Assembly: GCA_030615865.1 (NCBI GenBank)
Contig: JAUWYK010000036.1
Coordinates: 1-18,712, forward strand
Direction of reading: 5' to 3'
Length of the DNA: 18,712 nucleotides
Source: Dehalococcoidia bacterium
Lineage (GTDB): Bacteria > Chloroflexota > Dehalococcoidia > Dehalococcoidales > JAUWYK01
The notes beneath the pieces are model-generated. The model had not been told where the DNA came from, made no database searches, and saw only the letters and a list, made by a program, of their open reading frames with translations. How positions within the stretch are numbered: position 1 is the stretch's first letter; the number at the start of each line of letters is the position of its first letter. Positions 13,571 to 18,712 of this stretch are shown here, in pieces. The translations under genes were made by a program, and so were the position numbers.

Positions 13571-14713
13571 TCAGGGGCGCTTAAGCACTTGCTTTAAATC
13601 ATCAATCAAATCATCAATGTTTTCCAAACCCACTGATAGCCGGATTAGCTCATCGGTGATTCCCACCTTTTCTCTATAATCCTCGGGCATTGAGGCGTGG
13701 CTCATGGTAGCTGGGTGCTCAGCAAGAGAAATAACACCGCCGAGCGATTCTGCCAGGGAAAAGACCTTAATGCTTCTTAGAAAGCTATTAACCGCCTCAA
13801 CCCCTCTTTTCAATTCAAATGAGACCACCCCTCCAAACCCCTTCATCTGCCTTTTAGCGATTTCATGCCCGGGATGAGAGTCAAGCCCGGGATAGAATAC
13901 CCTCTTTACTTCAGGGTGTCCTTTAAGATAATTTGCCACGGCAGTGGCATTCTCCTCATGTTGTTTCATTCTCACCGGCAGGGTCTCGATTCCCCGAAGC
14001 ACCAGCCAGCAATCAAACGGAGAGGCACAGGTTCCTATAGCATTCAGCAGAAATTGAACCCTCTCGGTTAATTCATCAGTAGTGGTTACTACGGCACCGC
14101 CTACGACATCACAGTGTCCGTTAAGATACTTAGTTGTGGAATGGACAACGAGGTCAACTCCATATTCAATCGGTCTCAAGAAATAGGGGGTGGCGAAGGT
14201 GTTGTCTATTACTGTCAACAGGTTGTGGCGCTTAGCAATATCAACCGCCATCTCAATATCAACGATATTTAGTAATGGATTTGACGGGGTCTCCAGCCAC
14301 AGCATCCTGGTACTTGGCTTTACCGCCTGTTCAATCGTTTGCCTACTATCCATTCTCAAGAAGGTGAACTCTAGCCCAAAGTTGCGCATCACATCCTGAA
14401 ATAGCCTATAGGTCCCCCCGTAAACATCATCCCCCGAAATTACGTGGTCACCGGCCTTAAGCAGGTGGATAACCGTGGCTTCGGCAGCCATGCCGGTGGC
14501 AAAGGCAAACCCTGCCTTCCCTCCCTCTAGCTGAGCAATAGTATCCTCCAGAACCTTCCTCGTCGGGTTTGCGGTGCGGGAATAATCATAGCCTTTCGTC
14601 TTGCCGACATCCTCAAAGACAAAGGTCGATGTCTGGTAGATGGGCACTGAGACAGCACCGAATGCTGCGTCCGGTCTCTCCCCAGCGTGAATGGCTAGCG
14701 TTTCAAATTTCAT
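13571..14713 (-). CDS. metB: Trans-sulfuration PLP enzyme (cystathionine gamma-synthase/gamma-lyase family)
   Basis: A 380-residue member of the Cys/Met metabolism PLP family. Signatures: FETLAIHAGERPD at the start, then PIYQTSTFVF, YDYSRTANPTRKVLE (42-56), FATGMAAEATV, and ETPSNPLLNIVDI (141-153). IDNTFATPYFLRP and the PLP-binding HSTTKYLNGH (Lys195) follow, and SLGGVISLAEHPATMSHASM lies near the C-terminus. The length fits MetB, MetC, Mgl or O-succinylhomoserine sulfhydrylase. O-acetylhomoserine sulfhydrylases are usually some 50 residues longer. Sequence alone does not separate synthase from lyase, so the symbol is provisional. Next to cysE and cysK (cysteine supply) and thrC, a role in cystathionine or homocysteine formation is the simplest reading. 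GAGGAGGG precedes ATG 14713. Confidence 0.85.
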   Translation of the reverse strand: MKFETLAIHAGERPDAAFGAVSVPIYQTSTFVFEDVGKTKGYDYSRTANPTRKVLEDTIAQLEGGKAGFAFATGMAAEATVIHLLKAGDHVISGDDVYGGTYRLFQDVMRNFGLEFTFLRMDSRQTIEQAVKPSTRMLWLETPSNPLLNIVDIEMAVDIAKRHNLLTVIDNTFATPYFLRPIEYGVDLVVHSTTKYLNGHCDVVGGAVVTTTDELTERVQFLLNAIGTCASPFDCWLVLRGIETLPVRMKQHEENATAVANYLKGHPEVKRVFYPGLDSHPGHEIAKRQMKGFGGVVSFELKRGVEAVNSFLRSIKVFSLAESLGGVISLAEHPATMSHASMPEDYREKVGITDELIRLSVGLENIDDLIDDLKQVLKRP

Positions 14714-14740
14714 GTTTCCCTCCTCTTCTCTTTAGCTCAA

Positions 14741-15508
14741 TCAGCCTCTTTTGACCTTAATTATCTCGGCCAGGATGCTTATGGCAATTTCTTGGGGGGT
14801 TTCAGCCCCGATTTCTATTCCGATTGGGGCACAAACCCTATCTAGTTGTTGCCGGGATATCCCTTCTTGCAGCAGGTGCTCCTTAACCTCTTTAACCTTC
14901 TTCTTGCTGCCAATCATCCCGATATATTTTGCCTTGGTTCCAACAGCAAACCGCAGGCATTGCTCATCAAGAACATGCCCAGTGGTATAGATAACAATGT
15001 AACTGTCTTCATCCACGTTTAATTTAGAGAAAGCGCTATCATACTCCTCAACTATCAGTGAATCGGCATCGGGGAATCGGTCACTATTGTTATACTCAGG
15101 GCGTGGGTCTATCACTACCACCCCGAACCCCAGTATCTTACCCATCACCGCTGTGCTCTGCGAGATATGCCCAGCCCCAAAGAGGTAGAGTGTTTCCAGG
15201 GGCAAGATTGGCTCAAGGAAGACATCCATCTGCCCGCCACAAATCATCGCTGCTTCCTCCCCCCTACCAGAAAGGTCAAAGTGCACTATTTGCGGCTCGC
15301 CTGAATTCATTACTTCAATAGCCTTCTCCTGAACTTGCTGCTCGACGCCCCCGCCACCCACAGTGCTGATAAAGGTGCCATCGTTCTTGATTAGCATCTT
15401 TGCCCCGGCTTTCCGCGGGGCAGAGCCACGACTGGAGATGACAGTGGCTAATACTGCCCGCTCCCTTTTTGATGCTACATTGACTAATTCCTGATAAATC
15501 TCTAACAT
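14741..15508 (-). CDS. xdhC: XdhC/CoxI family molybdenum hydroxylase maturation protein
   Basis: A 255-residue XdhC-type protein that binds molybdenum cofactor and protects or delivers it, in its sulfurated form, to xanthine-dehydrogenase-type hydroxylases. The N-terminal XdhC/CoxI domain (about 5-100) shows VLATVISSRGSAPRKAGAKM, STVGGGGVEQQV (48-59) and ICGGQMDVFLEP (89-100), where Cys90 is the conserved cysteine. The C-terminal Rossmann domain starts with LYLFGAGHISQ (108-118), then VVVIDPRPEYNN and YIGMIGSKKKV, ending ISILAEIIKVKRG. AAGGAG precedes ATG 15508 and yqeB ends 18 nt upstream. The pairing with yqeB is the known gene context of selenium-dependent hydroxylases. No hydroxylase subunit is in the window. 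Confidence 0.93.
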   Translation of the reverse strand: MLEIYQELVNVASKRERAVLATVISSRGSAPRKAGAKMLIKNDGTFISTVGGGGVEQQVQEKAIEVMNSGEPQIVHFDLSGRGEEAAMICGGQMDVFLEPILPLETLYLFGAGHISQSTAVMGKILGFGVVVIDPRPEYNNSDRFPDADSLIVEEYDSAFSKLNVDEDSYIVIYTTGHVLDEQCLRFAVGTKAKYIGMIGSKKKVKEVKEHLLQEGISRQQLDRVCAPIGIEIGAETPQEIAISILAEIIKVKRG

Positions 15509-15526
15509 CGTAATACTCCTTGAAAA

Positions 15527-16342
15527 TCAGCCACCTGTGTTGAATCTCAGCATTATAGCTTCAAGAACACCACCGCCTATGGCTCTCATCTTGTCCCTGA
15601 TGATATAGCAGATAGCCCTATCGTTTATCGGGTCGACCTCGACAAGCTTGGTGTTCTTTGATACCCTTACCCCGTTTCTCATAAGACCACGCAGTATGCC
15701 ACCTACAGGCGCTTCTAACGGCTGGGCTCCAACCCAACCTACAATCTGGTGAGCAACCACTGAGTCTCCAATCTCCCTGTTTGTGGTAAAGATGCCTGCC
15801 TGGGATGCCCAGATTACCCTTCCTTTAGTAAGCCCATCAATGGCTACCGGGGTTCCCGTATTCTTCTCAGCCTCGCCTTCAAATATCACCTTACCCAGGT
15901 TGTTGCTGTGATTGGTCTCCACCACAATATACACATCTGTGCCGGCATAAAAACCCGTTCCCAAGCCAATTACTAAGGGGGCATCGGTAATCTCGGTCCC
16001 AATGTTTCGTTTGGCCATGGTGGCATCAACTAATACATCAGGCTTTATCTTGTCTTTTATTGATGCTTCGGGGTCTATTACTATAGGTACATTCCCCTGT
16101 CGCCACACCCGGTGGATTTCTTCAAGTGAGGCGGGAACAAGCTGTGCTGTCACCCCCTCGATGGTTTTTACTCCATCAAAAACCGCTTCTGCGAAGGCAG
16201 TGCCACGGCTGACTGCCATGGGATTAGCTATCTCAGTGAGGCAAACCCGGAAATGGCTACGGTGTAACCGGTGAGTTATGCCGCTGGCTACCTCTCCACC
16301 ACCTTTGATTAAAACTATAAGCTCAGATAGTTTCCTCACCAT
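15527..16342 (-). CDS. yqeB: YqeB/EF2563-type selenium-dependent molybdenum hydroxylase maturation protein
   Basis: A 271-residue protein of the YqeB (EF2563) family, a marker of selenium-dependent molybdenum hydroxylases, in which labile selenium replaces the cofactor's sulfur. It starts with a dinucleotide-type motif VLIKGGGEVASGITHRL (about 10-26), followed by LTEIANPMAVSRGTAFAEAV (35-54), then VLVDATMAKRNIGTEITDAP. APLVIGLGTGFYAG, NTGTPVAIDG, APVGGILRGLM and DKMRAIGGGVLEAIM near the C-terminus are all family-typical. Its exact chemistry is not established. It lies between cysE (28-nt gap) and xdhC (18-nt gap). The ribosome site before ATG 16342 is weak (GGTAGGTG). Expected partners (selD, yqeC, mocA and the hydroxylase) are not seen here. 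Confidence 0.9.
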   Translation of the reverse strand: MVRKLSELIVLIKGGGEVASGITHRLHRSHFRVCLTEIANPMAVSRGTAFAEAVFDGVKTIEGVTAQLVPASLEEIHRVWRQGNVPIVIDPEASIKDKIKPDVLVDATMAKRNIGTEITDAPLVIGLGTGFYAGTDVYIVVETNHSNNLGKVIFEGEAEKNTGTPVAIDGLTKGRVIWASQAGIFTTNREIGDSVVAHQIVGWVGAQPLEAPVGGILRGLMRNGVRVSKNTKLVEVDPINDRAICYIIRDKMRAIGGGVLEAIMLRFNTGG

Positions 16343-16370
16343 TCACCTACCCCATCAATTATCTCGGGGC

Positions 16371-17096
16371 TCATATTCCTCCACCCTGGTTAAACTCTCT
16401 CTTAATTTTCCTCCTTGTCTCTGCTAATTCATCCGTAGGGGCTGCCACTCCGGTTAAGCCCTCCAGCCTCTCCAGGCGTTCTTCTAACTTGTCCTGCTCC
16501 CTTAAGACAAGCCTTATAGCTTCTGCCACCGGGTCAGGCAACCTCCCATGCTCTAAGTCCAGAAGTGGCTTATGGCGGTCTTCTACTATTCTTCCTGGGA
16601 TTCCCACCACTGTAGCCCCAGGTGGCACTGACTTTACCACTACTGAACCTGAGCCAATCCTGGCTCCATCGCCTATAGCTATGGCACCTAGAGCTACTGC
16701 CCCGGTTCCTATTACCACATTATCGCCGATGGTGGGGTGACGTTTTTCCTTTTTTAGGCTGGTTCCACCCAGGACCACCCCCTGATACATCAGCACATCA
16801 TCTCCTACTTCTGCTGTCTCTCCGATAACCACCCCTACTCCGTGGTCTATGAAGAAACGCCTGCCGATTCTAGCTGCGGGGTGGATTTCAATACCAGTTA
16901 GGAAGCGACTGATATGGGAGATAAAACGGGCTAAAAACTTAAGTCTGTGGTGCCAGAGGAAATGAGCCAAGTGGTGAAACCATATGGCATGTAATCCTGG
17001 ATAGCAGAAGATTACCTCTAGCACACTCCTCGCCGCAGGGTCTTTGGCAAATACCGTTTGAATGTCCTCTTTTAAGGTCTTAAACAAGATAACCAT
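16371..17096 (-). CDS. cysE: Serine O-acetyltransferase
   Basis: A 241-residue serine acetyltransferase making O-acetylserine from serine and acetyl-CoA, the first step of cysteine synthesis; cytoplasmic. A short helical N-domain (1-65, with [20 protein letters not shown]) is followed by the left-handed beta-helix of hexapeptide repeats (about 68-180). Catalytic His85 lies in [20 protein letters not shown], and [12 protein letters not shown] precedes it. [20 protein letters not shown] is the substrate loop. It is of the shorter Bacillus-like type. The C-terminal extension (180-241) is charged and probably helical ([16 protein letters not shown]), longer than the usual cysK-binding tail and possibly a coiled coil. 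The end does not show the common C-terminal Ile of the CysE tail in a typical context (it ends NQGGGI, which does finish in Ile). cysK lies 21 nt upstream. Confidence 0.95.
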   Translation of the reverse strand: MVILFKTLKEDIQTVFAKDPAARSVLEVIFCYPGLHAIWFHHLAHFLWHHRLKFLARFISHISRFLTGIEIHPAARIGRRFFIDHGVGVVIGETAEVGDDVLMYQGVVLGGTSLKKEKRHPTIGDNVVIGTGAVALGAIAIGDGARIGSGSVVVKSVPPGATVVGIPGRIVEDRHKPLLDLEHGRLPDPVAEAIRLVLREQDKLEERLERLEGLTGVAAPTDELAETRRKIKREFNQGGGI

Positions 17097-17117
17097 CCTT
17101 TTCCCTTTTTACATACC

Positions 17118-18119
17118 TTACGCAGTCTGATAAAGCTCTTGAAAAAGCCAGGTGGAAAGGTAGCGTTCACCGGTATCAGGTAAAACTACCACGATAAGCT
17201 TACCCTCACTTTCCCGTCTTTGGGCTACTTTCAGTGCTGCCCAGGCTGCCGCACCCGAAGATATGCCAGCCAATATTCCTTCCTCTTTGGCTAACCTTCT
17301 CGCCATTATTCCGGCATCTTCATTAGTGGCCTTAATAATTTCATCAACCAAATCCAGTCTCAAAACATCGGGGACAAAGCCAGCCCCGATGCCCTGAATC
17401 TTATGGGCTCCCGGCTTCCCCCCGGAAAGAACCGGGGAATCAGCCGGCTCAACAGCAATAGCCTTAAACTCGGGCTTCCTCGGCTTGATTACCTCAGCTA
17501 CCCCGGTAATCGTCCCGCCGGTTCCTACACCGGAGACTAGAATATCCACCCTCCCTTCGGTATCCCTCCAGATCTCCTCGGCGGTGGTCAGCCGGTGTAC
17601 CTCTAGATTTGCCGGGTTTTTGAACTGTTGGGGCATAAAGTAGTTGGGGTTTTCTGCCAGCAGTTGCTCGGCTTTCCTCACCGCCCCCGGCATCCCCTCT
17701 GCCCCTGGGGTCAGCACTACCTCAGCACCGAAAATGGAAAGGAGCTGCCTCCGCTCCTGAGACATAGTGTCAGGCATGGTGAGGATGAGCTTATATCCCC
17801 TGGCGGCGCAGACGAAGGCGAGGGCAACGCCAGTATTACCACTGGTAGGCTCAACGATTACTGTATCCTTATTGATGAGCCCCTTCTCTTCGGCATCGAC
17901 AATCATTGATACCCCTATCCTGTCCTTTACACTCCCTATGGGATTGAAAGACTCAAGCTTGGCTACCACCTCTGCCTTCAACCCCTCAGTTATTCGGTTC
18001 AATCTGACCAGGGGTGTATTCCCAATAAGCTCGGTAGAGTCCCTGGCTATGCCTCTGGTTAGCTTCGGTATCTCTATTGTTTTGTATCGAAGGCTGTCCA
18101 CCTTTTGAGTCTTGACCAT
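17118..18119 (-). CDS. cysK: Cysteine synthase (O-acetylserine sulfhydrylase)
   Basis: A 333-residue PLP fold-II enzyme making cysteine from O-acetylserine and sulfide. [12 protein letters not shown] (30-41), the PLP lysine in [11 protein letters not shown] (Lys65), the substrate loop [10 protein letters not shown] (91-100), [11 protein letters not shown], and [12 protein letters not shown] near the C-terminus are diagnostic. The frame extends 14 codons further to ATG 18161, but ATG 18119 has AAGGAG 9 nt upstream, so it is the preferred start. Even so, about 25 residues precede the usual N-terminus ([15 protein letters not shown]), a modest extension. It is followed by cysE (21-nt gap), whose product often forms the cysteine synthase complex with it. 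An alternative sulfur donor, a thiocarboxylated carrier protein, is conceivable given the gene at the right edge (inference). Confidence 0.95.
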   Translation of the reverse strand: MVKTQKVDSLRYKTIEIPKLTRGIARDSTELIGNTPLVRLNRITEGLKAEVVAKLESFNPIGSVKDRIGVSMIVDAEEKGLINKDTVIVEPTSGNTGVALAFVCAARGYKLILTMPDTMSQERRQLLSIFGAEVVLTPGAEGMPGAVRKAEQLLAENPNYFMPQQFKNPANLEVHRLTTAEEIWRDTEGRVDILVSGVGTGGTITGVAEVIKPRKPEFKAIAVEPADSPVLSGGKPGAHKIQGIGAGFVPDVLRLDLVDEIIKATNEDAGIMARRLAKEEGILAGISSGAAAWAALKVAQRRESEGKLIVVVLPDTGERYLSTWLFQELYQTA

Positions 18120-18186
18120 CTTAATTTTCTCCTTTATCTTTATTTCTAAGCTCCTGTACATCTCATCCTGATGATTCAGCTCTGGT

Positions 18187-18639
18187 TTACCCTCCCGCTA
18201 GCAGCATGAAAAGGGGGGCTTCATAAACCTCTACTTCCTGGTAGCCTTTCTCGGCCTTATGACATAAGATCTCAACCAGCTTATCCCAGCTGGTGATTTG
18301 TAGACCACCAACTACTCTCAACAATTGTGGATTACTCCAGTCCCACGTTTTAGCTTCGTCAAGCTGGCAAACCCTGGTTTCCCCACTTTCCATATCGATA
18401 ACCTTCAGTTTGACTTTTAGCTCAGCTTCCGGTCGACAACCAGCACGGGACCATGGCTCTACCCAGTTCTTTAAAGCTTCAATGTCTGCTGAGGCACTGG
18501 ATTTGGCATTCTCCTTTGACTGACCTATGTAGCCCCGATACTGCTTACAGAAACTTAGGTAATAATGTCTGCCCCTATAAAGCGCACACTCGTCGCATAA
18601 CCTATGGGTAAATGGGCAGAGCATATCTGTCTTTGCCAT
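18187..18639 (-). CDS. Cysteine-rich protein of unknown function ending in Gly-Gly
   Basis: A 150-residue protein I cannot assign. The N-terminal 40 residues hold a Cys cluster, [20 protein letters not shown] then [13 protein letters not shown] (Cys8, Cys15, Cys18, Cys31), suited to bind zinc or an Fe-S cluster. After a linker, the C-terminal part (about 70-150) looks like beta-hairpin ([20 protein letters not shown]), helix ([17 protein letters not shown]) and strand ([16 protein letters not shown]), ending exactly in Gly-Gly. This recalls ubiquitin-like sulfur carriers but is not proven. ATG 18639 has a strong GGAGGAGG ribosome site. It lies directly upstream of cysK and 25 nt downstream of a gene that also ends in Gly-Gly. 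Confidence 0.75.
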   Translation of the reverse strand: MAKTDMLCPFTHRLCDECALYRGRHYYLSFCKQYRGYIGQSKENAKSSASADIEALKNWVEPWSRAGCRPEAELKVKLKVIDMESGETRVCQLDEAKTWDWSNPQLLRVVGGLQITSWDKLVEILCHKAEKGYQEVEVYEAPLFMLLAGG

Positions 18640-18664
18640 TCTAATCCTCCTCCTAGTGAAAGGT

Positions 18665-18712
18665 TTAGCCCCCAGGCAACATAATCAAGTAAATTTCCAC
18701 TTTATCACCATC
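18665..18712 (-). CDS. C-terminal end of a possible ThiS/MoaD/CysO-like sulfur carrier (runs off right edge)
   Basis: Reading the minus strand from the edge gives DGDKVEIYLIMLPGG followed by TAA (18667-18665). The pattern DGD-x-VE, hydrophobic strand, terminal Gly-Gly is what the last strand and tail of ubiquitin-like sulfur carriers (ThiS, MoaD, CysO, HcyS) look like. In these the terminal glycine is adenylated and turned into a thiocarboxylate. Only 15 codons are visible, so the call is tentative. Its place at the head of a cysteine-synthesis and cofactor-sulfuration run supports it. The 25-nt gap to the next gene holds that gene's ribosome site. Confidence 0.5.
   Translation of the reverse strand, partial: DGDKVEIYLIMLPGG

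Noticed and set aside
18120..18161. ATG 18161 as start of cysK
   Set aside because: ATG 18119 has a clear AAGGAG at suitable distance; the extra 14 residues are Lys/Ile-rich and not part of the family.
1..18712. CRISPR arrays, insertion sequences or phage genes
   Set aside because: No regularly spaced repeats, transposase, integrase or terminal inverted repeats were found on reading either strand.

Overview
The window reads as chromosomal DNA of an anaerobic bacterium. Markers for this are a tungsten-type aldehyde ferredoxin oxidoreductase, two DUF169 proteins, an oxygen-sensitive [4Fe-4S] quinolinate synthase, FdhD, and YqeB, a maturation protein of selenium-dependent molybdenum hydroxylases. 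The overall flavour suggests an uncultured Chloroflexota/Dehalococcoidia-like or other deep-branching anaerobe. That placement is an inference from gene content only. I see no rRNA, CRISPR array, transposase or phage gene.

Left part (1-5515). The start of an aldehyde ferredoxin oxidoreductase gene runs off the left edge on the minus strand. It is divergent from a plus-strand set of two DUF169 paralogues (roughly 60% identical by eye) and a short-chain dehydrogenase. The first DUF169 gene has a perfect-consensus promoter (TTGACA, 17 nt, TATAAT) that also fixes its start codon. Between and after these genes lie three gene-poor stretches (1734-2186, 3843-4234, 4308-4633). They contain coding-like fragments without usable starts, a tRNA-Lys(CTT) and then a degV gene.

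Right part (5576-18712). Seventeen genes (counting the partial one at the edge) run on the minus strand with short gaps or overlaps. In transcription order they are: the C-terminal end of a possible Gly-Gly sulfur carrier, a Cys-rich 150-residue protein also ending in Gly-Gly, cysK, cysE, yqeB, xdhC, a MetB-type trans-sulfuration enzyme, thrC, a stand-alone NIL-domain protein, iscS, iscU, a PurM/HypE-superfamily protein, a small membrane protein, a MOSC-domain protein, an orphan ABC substrate-binding protein, fdhD and nadA.

The common thread is sulfur. Cysteine is made from serine (CysE, CysK), the trans-sulfuration and threonine enzymes work on activated homoserine, IscS/IscU draw sulfur from cysteine for Fe-S clusters, and FdhD, MOSC, XdhC and YqeB handle sulfur or selenium on the molybdenum/tungsten cofactor. 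NadA is an Fe-S enzyme that would consume cluster output. The most interesting points are the Gly-Gly-ending proteins at the head of the run, the unassigned ATP-binding PurM-family protein coupled to iscU, and selenium-hydroxylase maturation genes with no hydroxylase nearby.
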